Source: Actinocatenispora sp963805605
GTDB lineage: Bacteria; Actinomycetota; Actinomycetes; Mycobacteriales; Micromonosporaceae
Length of the DNA stretch: 64,000 nucleotides
Assembly (NCBI GenBank): GCA_963805605.1
Contig: CAWDUX010000002.1
Span: 930,001-994,000, forward strand
Direction of reading: 5' to 3'
This document shows, piece by piece, positions 33,037 through 41,664 of this stretch. Each line of letters starts with the position of its first letter. Position 1 is the stretch's first letter. The notes below the pieces were generated by a model. That model ran no database searches. It was not told the DNA's origin and was given only the letters and a program-made list of their open reading frames with translations. The position numbers were made by a program, and so were the translations under genes.

Positions 33037-34182
33037 TCAGATGAGGTCCTGGTCGCCGCGCTCCTTCAGCCGGTCCACCAGCTTCTTGACGTCCTGCGCG
33101 CGGGAGCGCGGACAGACCAGGACGACGTCCTCGGTATCCACCACGATCAGGTCCTGGACCCCGAGCGCGGCGATCAGCCGGCCGGAGCGGGGCACCAGCA
33201 CGGTGTCGTACGACTCCACCGACAGCACCTCGCCGCCCCGGTCCTCGCCGCGCACCACCACGTTGCCGTCGTCGTCCATCGGCAGCACCACGCCCAGCGT
33301 ATGGAAGTCTCCGACGTCGTTCCAACCGAAGTCACCCGGTACGGTCGCGACCCGGCCGGCCTCCGCAGCGCCCTCCATGACCGCGTAGTCGACCGAGATC
33401 TTCGGCAGCGTGGGCCACACCTCGCCCAGCACCACCTCCCGTTCGACGGAATCCCAGCAGGACACGATCCGGGTCAGCCCGTCGTGCAGTTCCGGCTGCT
33501 GGCGGGCCAGTTCGGCGAGGAAACGGTCCACTCGCCAGACGAACATGCCCGCGTTCCACAGGTACCGGCCGGACTCCAGGTAGCCGACCGCGACCTCGTG
33601 CGACGGCTTCTCCTTGAACTCCTCCACCATCCGGGCACCGGGCAGGGCGGCGGCACCGGACCGGGCGGCGGCGGACTGGCCGGCGGCCGGGGCAGAGGTA
33701 CAGCGCAGGTACCCGTACGCGGTCTCCGGGGACGTCGGGGTGATCCCGATGGTCGTCAGGTACCCCTCGGCGGCCGTCTCGATCGCGCCGCGTACCGCCG
33801 CGCTGAACCGGGGCTGCTGCCGGATCAGGTGGTCTGCGGCGAACGAGCCCATGATGGCGGTGGGGTCGCGTCGCGCGATGACCATCGCGGCCAGACCTAT
33901 CGCCGCGCAGGAGTCCCGGGGCGAGGGCTCCACCAGGATGTGGTCTGCCGGCAGGGCCGGCAGCTGCCGGGACACCCCGGTGGCGTGCGCGACGCCGGTG
34001 ACCACGAAGATCCGGTCGGCGGAGGTGAGCGAGCCGAGCCGGTCCACGGTGGCCTGCAGCAGGGTCCGGTCCGACCCGGTGAGGTGCTGCAGGAACTTCG
34101 GTCGTACCGCTCGGGACAGCGGCCAGAGCCGGGTGCCGCTGCCGCCCGCCGGGATCACCGCGTAGAACGGTCTGTCGGTCAT
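33037..34182 (-). CDS. manC: Mannose-1-phosphate guanylyltransferase
   Basis: A 381-aa enzyme making GDP-mannose from mannose-1-phosphate and GTP. AVIPAGGSGTRLWPLSR is the nucleotide-binding motif, with the pyrophosphorylase signature at PKFL; FVVTGVAH, VEPSPRDSCAAIGLAA, ADHLI and FKEKPSHEVAVGYLESGRYLWNAGMFVWR follow. It lacks a phosphomannose-isomerase domain, so it is the short monofunctional form. It completes the manA-manB-manC pathway. The product feeds glycans such as phosphatidylinositol mannosides and the adjacent glycosyltransferase. Confidence 0.95.
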   Translation of the reverse strand: MTDRPFYAVIPAGGSGTRLWPLSRAVRPKFLQHLTGSDRTLLQATVDRLGSLTSADRIFVVTGVAHATGVSRQLPALPADHILVEPSPRDSCAAIGLAAMVIARRDPTAIMGSFAADHLIRQQPRFSAAVRGAIETAAEGYLTTIGITPTSPETAYGYLRCTSAPAAGQSAAARSGAAALPGARMVEEFKEKPSHEVAVGYLESGRYLWNAGMFVWRVDRFLAELARQQPELHDGLTRIVSCWDSVEREVVLGEVWPTLPKISVDYAVMEGAAEAGRVATVPGDFGWNDVGDFHTLGVVLPMDDDGNVVVRGEDRGGEVLSVESYDTVLVPRSGRLIAALGVQDLIVVDTEDVVLVCPRSRAQDVKKLVDRLKERGDQDLI

Positions 34183-34257
34183 TCCGGCACTTTATCGGGC
34201 GCAGCCGAAAGGTCACCACACGGCACAGTTAGCTCACGCAGAGTCGATTGTACGAGA

Positions 34258-35406
34258 TCAGGCCGCCACCAGCGCCGCCGCCCGCGCCCAGGCCGCGACA
34301 TGCACCTCGGCGCTCTGCTCCCAGGTGAACTCCTGCGAACGCTGGTAGCCGCGGCGGCCCAGGTCGGCCCGGCGCGCATCGTCGTCCAGCAACGCGGTGA
34401 GATCGGCGGCGATCTCCTCCGCGGACTCGCCGGTGTAGGCGACCGCGTCGCCGCCGACCTCCGGCAACGACAGCCGCGGTGTGGTGAGCACCGGGGCGCC
34501 GCAGGCCATCGCCTCCAGCACCGGCAGGCCGAAACCCTCACCGTGGCTCGGGTACGCCGCGACCAGCGCGCCACCCAGATAACCGGGCAGATCGGTATAG
34601 CGCAGGTAGCCCGGACGCAGCAGCCGCAGCTGCGCCGGCACCTCGGCGACCGCCCGGTCGATGTCGTCGTCGTGACCGGTGCCACCAGCCAGCACCAACG
34701 CCGGCGGGTTGGGCCGGTCGGCGACCGCGCGGACCCAGCCACGGATGAGCTCCGGGGTGTTCTTGCGCGGTTCCTTCGCACCCAGGAACGCCACATAGTC
34801 GAGTTCGCCGAGGCCGAGGCGGGCCCGTACCCGGGCCTTCTCGTCCTCCGACGGCGGATGGAACGCGTCCGGATCGGCACCGTGATAGGCCACGTCGATC
34901 CGGGTCGGGTCAGCATCCAGCAGCCTGATCAACTCGTCGCGGGTGGCCTTGCTGGGCACGATCACCCGGGCCGCCCGGCGCATCGAGGTCTTGATCGCCG
35001 ACCGGAAGAAGGTGCCGCGGGCTTTCTCGTAATGGTCCGGCTCGGTGAAGAACGTCGCGTCGTGCACGGTCACCGTGACCGGGCAGGAGGCCCGCAACGG
35101 GCAGGTGTAGAAGGGCGAATGGATCACGTGCGCGCCGTGCTGCTGCGCCAGCAGCGGCAGACCGGTCTGTTCCCACGCCAGCCGGGCCGGCCGGTGCGAG
35201 ACCGCGACCGGGCCGATCACCACGTCGGCATGCGGCAGGATGCGCCGGTAGCGTTCCGCGTCGGTCCGCTGGCACACCACCGTGAGCCCGTGCTCCGCTC
35301 CGGACAGACCCTGCAACAACCCGTCCACGTACCGACCGACGCCTCCCCTGTCTGCGGGCACGCTCGTCGCATCGAACAGCACCCGGGGTAGCTCGCCACC
35401 GGTCAC
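34258..35406 (-). CDS. GT4-family glycosyltransferase, probably a mannosyltransferase
   Basis: A 382-aa GT-B glycosyltransferase. The N-domain begins RVLFDATSVPADRGGVGRYVDGLLQGL (acceptor-side G-rich loop); the C-domain has VAFLGAKEPRKNTPELIRGW and the donor-binding SHGEGFGLPVLEAMACGAPVLT (E-x7-E). Position next to manC suggests GDP-mannose as donor. GTG 35406 lies about 10 nt after GGGGAG; the frame upstream has no conserved residues. Not secreted, so it acts on the cytoplasmic membrane face. Acceptor unknown. Confidence 0.85.
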   Translation of the reverse strand: MTGGELPRVLFDATSVPADRGGVGRYVDGLLQGLSGAEHGLTVVCQRTDAERYRRILPHADVVIGPVAVSHRPARLAWEQTGLPLLAQQHGAHVIHSPFYTCPLRASCPVTVTVHDATFFTEPDHYEKARGTFFRSAIKTSMRRAARVIVPSKATRDELIRLLDADPTRIDVAYHGADPDAFHPPSEDEKARVRARLGLGELDYVAFLGAKEPRKNTPELIRGWVRAVADRPNPPALVLAGGTGHDDDIDRAVAEVPAQLRLLRPGYLRYTDLPGYLGGALVAAYPSHGEGFGLPVLEAMACGAPVLTTPRLSLPEVGGDAVAYTGESAEEIAADLTALLDDDARRADLGRRGYQRSQEFTWEQSAEVHVAAWARAAALVAA

Positions 35407-35781
35407 CAAGACCACTCCCCTGGAGCATCTCCGCACACGCGGAGTTACTTTCTCCCGAACCACTGGTACGCCGTACCGCGGGCCGTCCTGACCCACCGCA
35501 CCACTGGTGTCCTGGTCTGCAGCGTACGCCGGAACCGCACGGCACGCCGTCCGCCACGACGGTCCGGACCGTCCGCAGCGGGGCGTTAACCAGATGGTGA
35601 CCTTCTGGATGCCTGATGCGCCCGGATCCGCGATCCCGCACCGCACCCTGGCGTCCGCCGGATGCCGCCCGGACCACCGCCGCCGGAACGCCGGGGCACC
35701 TCGCCCGTCACGGACCGTGCGGCCCACCGCCCGGGCAGGGTCCGATACCGTCGTGCCAGCAGATCCCGGGAGGTTCCGCAC
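35407..35781. promoter_or_regulatory. 375-bp divergent intergenic region with several palindromes
   Basis: No gene seen. It contains a hairpin CTCCGC-ACAC-GCGGAG (35429-35444) in the presumed glycosyltransferase leader, two ACCACTGGT palindromes (35459-35467 and 35500-35508) 41 bp apart centre to centre, about four helical turns, and a 16-bp perfect palindrome GACGGTCC/GGACCGTC (35558-35573). These lie between the glycosyltransferase and the TIGR03089 gene and are candidate binding sites for regulators. Confidence 0.45.
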
Positions 35782-36522
35782 GTGCCCACCGAACTGGCCA
35801 CACCCGCCGCAGCGCTCGCCGCCGCGCTGCGTACCGACCCCAACCGTCCCCTGCTCACCTACTACGACGAGCAGACCGGCGAGCGGACCGAACTGTCCGC
35901 GACCACGCTGGACAACTGGGTGGCCAAGACCGCCAACCTGCTCATCGACGGGGCCGGGCTGACCGCCGACGATCCCGTCGGCGTACTGCTACCGGCGCAC
36001 TGGCAGACCGCCGCGGTCCTGCTGGGCTGCCTCAGCGCCGGAATCCCGGTACGGACCGCCGCTGCGGACGGCGTCGAGCCGGTCGAGGTCGCCTTCAGCA
36101 CCGCAGCGCGCCTGGCCGAGGCCCGGCAGTTGCGTCCGGCGGACACGTACCTGCTCGGCCTGGCGCCGATGGCCGCGCCGGCCCGGGACCTGCCGCCAGG
36201 CACCACCGACTTCGTCGTCGAGGTCCGCGCCTACGGTGACCGTTTCGTCCCCGGTGCGCCGGTGGACCCGGACGCCGACGCGCTGCTGGACCCGACCCCG
36301 GTCAGCCACCGGGAGCTGGTCGAGCAGGCCGTGGCGGCGGCCGACACGCGCAAACTGCGGGTCGGCGGACGGCTGATCGTCGCCGTGGACGAGGATCCCG
36401 ACCCGGTTCGCTGGCTGCTGGCGCCGCTGGCCGTGGGTGCCTCCGTGGTGCTGTGCCGTAACGCCGACACGGCCCGGCTGGCCGACATCGCCGCCACCGA
36501 ACGGGTGACCGCCGGCCTGTGA
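35782..36522 (+). CDS. TIGR03089-family protein (partial AMP-ligase-like)
   Basis: A 246-aa actinobacterial protein resembling the N-terminal part of acyl-adenylating enzymes: LLTYYDEQTGERTELSATTLDNWVAKTANLL and LLPAHWQTAAVLLGCLSAGI look like the AMP-ligase start, but the ATP-binding and adenylation motifs are lacking. Probably a non-catalytic, family-specific protein of unknown role. GTG 35782 has GGGAGG 8 nt upstream. It lies upstream of a TetR gene in the same direction. Confidence 0.8.
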   Translation: MPTELATPAAALAAALRTDPNRPLLTYYDEQTGERTELSATTLDNWVAKTANLLIDGAGLTADDPVGVLLPAHWQTAAVLLGCLSAGIPVRTAAADGVEPVEVAFSTAARLAEARQLRPADTYLLGLAPMAAPARDLPPGTTDFVVEVRAYGDRFVPGAPVDPDADALLDPTPVSHRELVEQAVAAADTRKLRVGGRLIVAVDEDPDPVRWLLAPLAVGASVVLCRNADTARLADIAATERVTAGL

Positions 36523-36576
36523 CGACCGGTCCGCGGCGGGGCCAGCACCCGCCGCCCAGTCGAAGGGACCTCCGAC

Positions 36577-37158
36577 ATGCCCGGACAGACCGCCGCCGAA
36601 CGTGGTCGGCTGGTGCGGCAACGGCTGCTGGGTGCCGCGACCGAACTGATCGGCGAACTCGGCTGGGGTGCGGTCAGCACCCGCAACCTGGCCGACCGGG
36701 CACAGGTCGCCCCCGGCCTGGTGCACTACCACTTCCGGTCCCTGCCGGCGCTGCTGCGGGAGGCGGCGACCGACGCGATCCGTCAGACACTCGCTGCGTT
36801 CGGCCCCGCCTTCGCGGCGGCCGACACCCTGGACGCCGGACTGACGCTGATGCTCCACTCCCTGGACCACTACACCGGCACCGACCCGATGTCGCTGCTG
36901 TTCACCGAGACCTACCTGGCCGCCACCCGGGATCCGCAACTGCGGGTGGAGCTGGCCGGCCTGGTGGCCGAGTTCCGTCAACAGGTCGCCGACTGGCTGC
37001 GGGGACATCAGGTGGCCGAGCCGGACGCGACCGCCGCGGTACTGGCCGCCACCATCGACGGGGTGCTGCTGCACCGCGCCCTCGACCCGGAACTCACCGC
37101 ATCGACCGTCGCCCCGGTGCTGCTCCGGATCCTCGACACGGCCGGCACCGCCCGCTGA
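36577..37158 (+). CDS. TetR-family transcriptional regulator
   Basis: A 193-aa one-component regulator. The helix-turn-helix (about residues 15-60) reads LLGAATELIGELGWGAVSTRNLADRAQVAPGLVHYHF, typical of TetR. The C-terminal all-helical ligand domain has no motif I can name. A 54-bp gap separates it from the TIGR03089 gene, so co-transcription is likely. It may control this gene or the convergent acetoacetyl-CoA synthetase. Confidence 0.9.
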   Translation: MPGQTAAERGRLVRQRLLGAATELIGELGWGAVSTRNLADRAQVAPGLVHYHFRSLPALLREAATDAIRQTLAAFGPAFAAADTLDAGLTLMLHSLDHYTGTDPMSLLFTETYLAATRDPQLRVELAGLVAEFRQQVADWLRGHQVAEPDATAAVLAATIDGVLLHRALDPELTASTVAPVLLRILDTAGTAR

Positions 37159-37200
37159 TCCGCCGGGTGCCGCCGGGCCGGTGGCACCCGGCGGATCAGC
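37154..37200. terminator. Bidirectional terminator, 18-bp perfect stem
   Basis: GCTGATCCGCCGGGTGCC (37154-37171) and GGCACCCGGCGGATCAGC (37183-37200) pair perfectly with an 11-nt loop. The stem includes the TGA stop of the TetR gene and lies 16 bp from the stop of the convergent acetoacetyl-CoA synthetase. Confidence 0.85.
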
Positions 37201-37215
37201 TCGGTCCCGGGTGGG

Positions 37216-39186
37216 TCAGCGCTGGGCGCGCAGAACGGCCAGCGCCTCGAACGCGGTCAGCGACTCCGGGTTGGCCAGCGCACCCTTCGCCGCCGCCGCG
37301 TCCGCCGGCGTACCGGTCAGGATCTTCTTGACCGGAACCTCCAGCTTCTTCGCCGACAACGTGTGCGGCACCGCCGGCACCTGGTAGATGGTGTCCGGGA
37401 TGTGCCGCGGCGACAGCGTCGTACGCAGCTCGGTGTTGATCCGGCGGCGCATGTCGTCGTCGAGCGTGCGCCCGTCGGCGAGCACCAGGAACAGCAGCAG
37501 CTCCCCCGCACCGCCCTCGTCGTCCTCCAGGTGCACCACCACCGAGTCGGTCACCTCGGGCAGGCCCTCCACCACCGAGTAGAACTCGGCGGTACCCAGC
37601 CGCACGCCGCCGCGGTTGAGCGTGGCGTCCGAGCGACCGGTGATCACGCAGCTGCCCCGTTCGGTGATGGTGATCCAGTCACCGTGCCGCCACACCCCGG
37701 GGAACACCGTGAAGTACGCGTCGACGTACCGCGAACCGTCCGTATCGCCCCAGAAACCCACCGGCATCGACGGCATCGGCCGGGTGATCACCAGCTCGCC
37801 CAGCAGCTCGCGGTGCGGCTTGCCGCTCGCGTCGTACGACTCGACCGCGCAGCCCAGACAGCGGCCGGAGATCTCCCCCTCGTACACCGGCAGCAGCGGC
37901 GATCCGCCGACGAAACCGGTACACACGTCGGTGCCGCCGGAGAACGAGGAGAGCATCAGCTCCGCGCCGACGTTCTCGTACACCCAGTGGAAACCCTCCG
38001 GCGGCAGTGGCGCGCCGGTGGACCCCAGGCCGCGCAACCGGGACAGGTCGACCAGCTCGCGGGGAACCAGCCCGGCCTTACGGCAGGACAACAGGAACGG
38101 CGCCGAGGTGCCGAAGAAGGTAACCCCGGTCTCCGCGGCCAACTGCCACAGCGCGCCGGTGTCCGGGTGCGCGGGATTGCCGTCGAACAGTACGATCGCG
38201 GCGCCCACAGCGGGACCGGAGACCAGATAGTTCCACATCATCCAGCCGGTGGTGGAGAACCAGAAGAACCGGTCACCGGGGCCGAGATCGACGTGCAGCG
38301 CCAGCGACTTGAGATGTTCCAGCAGGATGCCACCGTGCCCGTGCACGATCGGCTTGGGCAGCCCGGTGGTGCCGGACGAGTAGAGCACGTACAGCGGGTG
38401 GTCGAACGGCACGGGCTCGAACCGCATCGGCTCGGACTCGGCGGTGAAATCCTGCCACGACACCGAATCCGGTACCGAGGCCGACCCGTCCAGGTAGGAC
38501 AGTGCGACGACGTGCCGGAGGCTGGGCAGCGCGGCCCGGATCGCGGCGACCTCACCGGTGCGGTCGATCGCTTTCGCCCCGTACCGGTAACCATCCACAG
38601 TGACCAGTACGCTCGGCTGGATCTGCTGCCAGCGGTCGGACACGCTGCGGGTGCCGAACTCCGGCGCGCAACTGGAGAACACCGCGCCCAGGCTTGCCGT
38701 GGCCAGCATGACGACCAGCGTCTCCGGAATGTTCGGCAGGTACGCCGCGACCCGGTCACCGCGCCCCACCCCGAGCCGGCGCAGCCCGGCGCGGGCCCGG
38801 GCCACCTGGTCACGCAGCTGCGCCACGGTCAGGTCCACCGGGCCACGGGTCTGCGAGCGGCCCAGCACCACCACATCGTCGTCGGCCAGGCCGGGCGCGG
38901 CGAGTACGTGCTCGGCGTAGTTGAGGGTCGCGCCCGGGAACCACTGTGCCCCCGGCATCGAGTCGTCACCCAGCGCGGCACTCGGCGCGGAGTACGACCG
39001 GACCCCGAAGTAGTCCCAGATCGACGACCAGAAGTCGGCCAGGTCGCTCACAGACCACTGGTACAGCTCCTCGTAGCCGGCGTGATCGAGGCCACGATGC
39101 TCCCGCAACCAGCGCAGATAGTCACCGATTCGGGACGTGTCCCCCACCCCGGCCGGCGGCCTCCACAGCACCTCGCCTGCGACCAT
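37216..39186 (-). CDS. aacS: Acetoacetyl-CoA synthetase
   Basis: A 656-aa ANL-superfamily ligase that activates acetoacetate with ATP and CoA. Start region VLWRPPAGVGDTSRIGDYLRWL and WSVSDLADFWSSIWDYFGV resemble the acetoacetate-CoA ligase N-terminus; the P-loop YVLYSSGTTGLPKPIVHGHGG and the later FSGGTDVCTGFVGGSPLLPVY, YFTVFPGVWRHGDWI and RSDATLNRGGVRLGTAEFY are conserved. The C-terminal catalytic Lys lies in TLSAKKLEVPVKKIL. Used in ketone-body or polyester/fatty acid metabolism. Confidence 0.9.
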   Translation of the reverse strand: MVAGEVLWRPPAGVGDTSRIGDYLRWLREHRGLDHAGYEELYQWSVSDLADFWSSIWDYFGVRSYSAPSAALGDDSMPGAQWFPGATLNYAEHVLAAPGLADDDVVVLGRSQTRGPVDLTVAQLRDQVARARAGLRRLGVGRGDRVAAYLPNIPETLVVMLATASLGAVFSSCAPEFGTRSVSDRWQQIQPSVLVTVDGYRYGAKAIDRTGEVAAIRAALPSLRHVVALSYLDGSASVPDSVSWQDFTAESEPMRFEPVPFDHPLYVLYSSGTTGLPKPIVHGHGGILLEHLKSLALHVDLGPGDRFFWFSTTGWMMWNYLVSGPAVGAAIVLFDGNPAHPDTGALWQLAAETGVTFFGTSAPFLLSCRKAGLVPRELVDLSRLRGLGSTGAPLPPEGFHWVYENVGAELMLSSFSGGTDVCTGFVGGSPLLPVYEGEISGRCLGCAVESYDASGKPHRELLGELVITRPMPSMPVGFWGDTDGSRYVDAYFTVFPGVWRHGDWITITERGSCVITGRSDATLNRGGVRLGTAEFYSVVEGLPEVTDSVVVHLEDDEGGAGELLLFLVLADGRTLDDDMRRRINTELRTTLSPRHIPDTIYQVPAVPHTLSAKKLEVPVKKILTGTPADAAAAKGALANPESLTAFEALAVLRAQR

Positions 39187-39284
39187 CCCGAGCTCCTCCC
39201 CAGACCACGGACGACACCGCTCCCCATCTTGCCCACTCGGGCCCGGTCGGCGACACCCGGTCCGGTGCTCCGGCCCACCGGACC

Positions 39285-39353
39285 GGTGGGCCGGTGGGCC
39301 GGTGGGCCGGACCGCAGGCCCGGGCCCGGGACCGGGACCGGGACCGGGACACG
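39285..39353. repeat. Short tandem repeats (GGTGGGCC)n and (GGGACC)n
   Basis: Between aacS and the thioesterase, an 8-bp unit GGTGGGCC is repeated three times (39285-39308) and, after GGACCGCAGGCCCGGGCCC, a 6-bp unit GGGACC about four times (39327-39350). The array starts at the end of the thioesterase gene. Such GC-rich simple repeats vary by slippage; no function is visible. Confidence 0.7.
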
Positions 39354-39354
39354 G

Positions 39355-39864
39355 TCAGGCCCGGGACGCGGCGATCGCCTCCCGCCGAGCCAGCCGGTGC
39401 GTACGCCGGATCTCCGCCTCCCGGTTGCGCCGCTCGTCCTCGGCGGTCTCCGGCAGCACCGGTGGGATGTCGCGCGGCCTGTTCGCCGCGTCCACCCCGA
39501 CGAACACCAGGTACGCGGTGGCCACCTCGACCGGCTCGGTACCCGCGGTGTCCCAGCGCTCGGCCACCACCCGTACCCCGATCTCCAGTGACGACCGCCC
39601 GGTCCAGTTGACCTGGGCGTACGCGTGGACCAGGTCACCGACCCGGACCGGCGCGGCGAACACGATCTCGTCGATGGCGGCGGTGACCGCGTTACCGCCG
39701 GAGTGCCGGGCCGCCACCGCGCCGGCGGCATCGTCCACGAACTTCATGATCACCCCGCCGTGCACCGTTCCGTACAGATTGACGTCGGAGTTCGACATGA
39801 TCCGGCTCAGCGTGATCCGCGAGTACGAGGTCGGCCTACCAGCAACGAGGTCCATGCCCGACAC
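39355..39864 (-). CDS. Acyl-CoA thioesterase (hotdog fold)
   Basis: A 169-aa hotdog-fold thioesterase of the YciA/BACH group. The catalytic segment is NLYGTVHGGVIMKFVDDAAGAVAARHSGG, and FAAPVRVGDLVHAYAQVNWTGRSSLEIGVRVVAE the second conserved part. It hydrolyses acyl-CoA to free acid and CoA in the cytoplasm. ATG 39864 is 50 bp from the divergent membrane-protein gene. Its position upstream of aacS fits acyl-CoA metabolism. Confidence 0.85.
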   Translation of the reverse strand: MSGMDLVAGRPTSYSRITLSRIMSNSDVNLYGTVHGGVIMKFVDDAAGAVAARHSGGNAVTAAIDEIVFAAPVRVGDLVHAYAQVNWTGRSSLEIGVRVVAERWDTAGTEPVEVATAYLVFVGVDAANRPRDIPPVLPETAEDERRNREAEIRRTHRLARREAIAASRA

Positions 39865-39914
39865 GGTACGGTCCGAGAGAAGGGGTTCCGTACAGGAGTT
39901 TCCCAGGGGGCATC

Positions 39915-40469
39915 ATGCGCCACATCGGCAGCCTCATCGCCGGGATCCTGGTCGCGGTCGCGGCCTGGATCCTGATCGGCCTGGCCCAGTCGAAACTGCT
40001 CCAGTCCGCCGTGACCGGCATCAGTACGCAAAACTGGGCACGGTACGGACTGCCACTGCTGTTCCTGGCCATCGCCGGCCTGCTGATCGGGTTGATCACC
40101 GCGACCCGCATCTCACCGGTCGGGCCGCTGATCGCCGGCGCGGCGTACGTGCTGCTCCAGCTCGCTTATGTGACCTGGCCGGCGTTCCTGGACTGGTTGC
40201 CGGGCTCGCTGTTCGGCGAGTCGGAGATCTGGACCCGGCCGCTGCGCAGCGGCATCTTCGCGGTCCTCGGTGTGGCGATGCTGACCGCGGTACTGAGCCT
40301 GCGGCGCTGGCAGCGCTGGCCGTCCGGGAAACCGCCGGCGCATTCGGTCGGCGGGCATGCAACGGCCCAGCAGCAACGGAACGGGGGGTTTGGTGACCTG
40401 CGGGAACCCGGAGGGGGCCCGCAGAGCTATCCCGGGCCGGACGATCCACCGACCCGCCCCGGCCCCTGA
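39915..40469 (+). CDS. Small multi-pass membrane protein
   Basis: A 184-aa protein with four predicted helices (about residues 5-25, 45-65, 73-95 and 112-132) and a 50-residue Gly/Pro-rich disordered tail. No known motif. A strong ribosome binding site is given by AGGGGG before ATG 39915. It converges on the L,D-transpeptidase gene with a 4-bp gap. Function unknown. Confidence 0.65.
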   Translation: MRHIGSLIAGILVAVAAWILIGLAQSKLLQSAVTGISTQNWARYGLPLLFLAIAGLLIGLITATRISPVGPLIAGAAYVLLQLAYVTWPAFLDWLPGSLFGESEIWTRPLRSGIFAVLGVAMLTAVLSLRRWQRWPSGKPPAHSVGGHATAQQQRNGGFGDLREPGGGPQSYPGPDDPPTRPGP

Positions 40470-40473
40470 CGCC

Positions 40474-41484
40474 TCACCCGGCCTGGACGCTGGCGCCGTT
40501 CGGCCAGTCCGACCAGGACAGGTTCCAGTCGCCGTAGCCGTCCCAGGAGGGCATCACCTTGCCGCCGGTGTTCTTGTACGTGACCACGTCACCGACCAGC
40601 GCGAACTTGTAGAACCACTTCGCGTCGCCGACGTTGAGGTTGGTGCAGCCGTTGGAGGTGGACCGCCGGCCGATGTTGCCGCCGTTCCACGACGCCGAGT
40701 GGACGTACTCGCCGGAGTTGGTCACCCGTGCCGACCAGGGCACGATCTCGTCGTAGGGATCCTTCGGATCGTCGGACTTCATCCGTACCGCGCCGTCCGG
40801 GCGCATCTTGCTGGAGCCGGGAATGTTCTCCCCCTTCTGCATGACCACCTTGACACCCGTGTACGTGGGGGTGGCGGCCTTTCCGCAGGAGGTGGGCATG
40901 GTGCGCAGGGTTCTGCCGTCGGAGGTGACGACCATCTTCTCGGCATGGCAGTCCACCGCGGAGATGTTCTCCGGGCCGGTCTTCACCGACAGGGTGAGGC
41001 TGTCGTCGAAGATCAGGCCCTTGCCCGCGGACAGCCCCTTGACCGGCAGTTTCAGCTCGATGGAGGCGTGCGCCGGCCAGTATTTCTCCAGCCGGTAGTG
41101 CGCCTGTACCGCCTGGTCGTTGCGGCCGGCCGCAGCGAAGTGCCAGGCGCCGTTCGCGGCCTTGCCGTTCACCGTGACCTTGGTGGCCTTCTCGAAGGCG
41201 CTCGTGTCGGTCACCTTGCGGTTGAAGTACGCGATCAGCGGCATACCCACGCCGTAGGTGGAACCGTCGCCCTCCAGCAGGGACACGTGCACCGGTGCAC
41301 CGGTGGGTGCCGGGCTGGACGGGCTCGCCGACGGCTTACCGCCACGCGCCTTCTGCGGGCCAGCATGGTCGTCACCGCCGGAGGCGGAGCATGCTGTCAG
41401 CAGCATCGTGGCGGCCAGCGCCGTCATACCGACCAGGCGGGCTCGCGCCGCGTACCGGGCCGGCCGTACCGGAGATTCGGGCAT
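40474..41484 (-). CDS. Lipoprotein L,D-transpeptidase
   Basis: A 336-aa cell-wall enzyme that makes 3-3 cross-links in peptidoglycan. A lipoprotein signal peptide with lipobox LLTAC ends near residue 32; a Ser/Pro/Lys-rich linker follows, then an Ig-like domain (about 60-200) and the YkuD catalytic domain, with the His/Ser/Cys set in YVHSASWNGGNIGRRSTSNGCTNL. The C-terminal WNLSWSDWPNG is typical of the mycobacterial Ldt group. ATG 41484 chosen because the signal peptide begins there. Confidence 0.9.
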   Translation of the reverse strand: MPESPVRPARYAARARLVGMTALAATMLLTACSASGGDDHAGPQKARGGKPSASPSSPAPTGAPVHVSLLEGDGSTYGVGMPLIAYFNRKVTDTSAFEKATKVTVNGKAANGAWHFAAAGRNDQAVQAHYRLEKYWPAHASIELKLPVKGLSAGKGLIFDDSLTLSVKTGPENISAVDCHAEKMVVTSDGRTLRTMPTSCGKAATPTYTGVKVVMQKGENIPGSSKMRPDGAVRMKSDDPKDPYDEIVPWSARVTNSGEYVHSASWNGGNIGRRSTSNGCTNLNVGDAKWFYKFALVGDVVTYKNTGGKVMPSWDGYGDWNLSWSDWPNGASVQAG

Positions 41485-41600
41485 CGGATCCAGAATGCCG
41501 TGTCCGGGTGATCGCGGCAAACCGTGCCACGCCCGGTCGTCGGCAGACCGACAGACCGGACCACCGGCCGTCGGCGGGCCGACAGACACCGGATCGGACC

Positions 41601-41634
41601 GAGCCCCGCCGCACTCGACGGTGCGGCGGGGCTC
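41601..41634. terminator. Hairpin terminator after the acyl-CoA dehydrogenase gene
   Basis: GAGCCCCGCCGCA (41601-41613) and TGCGGCGGGGCTC (41622-41634) form a perfect 13-bp stem with an 8-nt loop, 30 bp downstream of the dehydrogenase stop. Confidence 0.8.
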
Positions 41635-41664
41635 AGTTGGGCGGGTCCAGGTCTCCGTACCAGG

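Noticed and set aside
32971..35391. An 806-codon frame opposite manC and the glycosyltransferase
   Set aside because: Antisense to two conserved genes, low-complexity Arg/Gly/Gln translation, no start context.
37363..39591. A 742-codon frame opposite the acetoacetyl-CoA synthetase
   Set aside because: Antisense shadow of a conserved enzyme.
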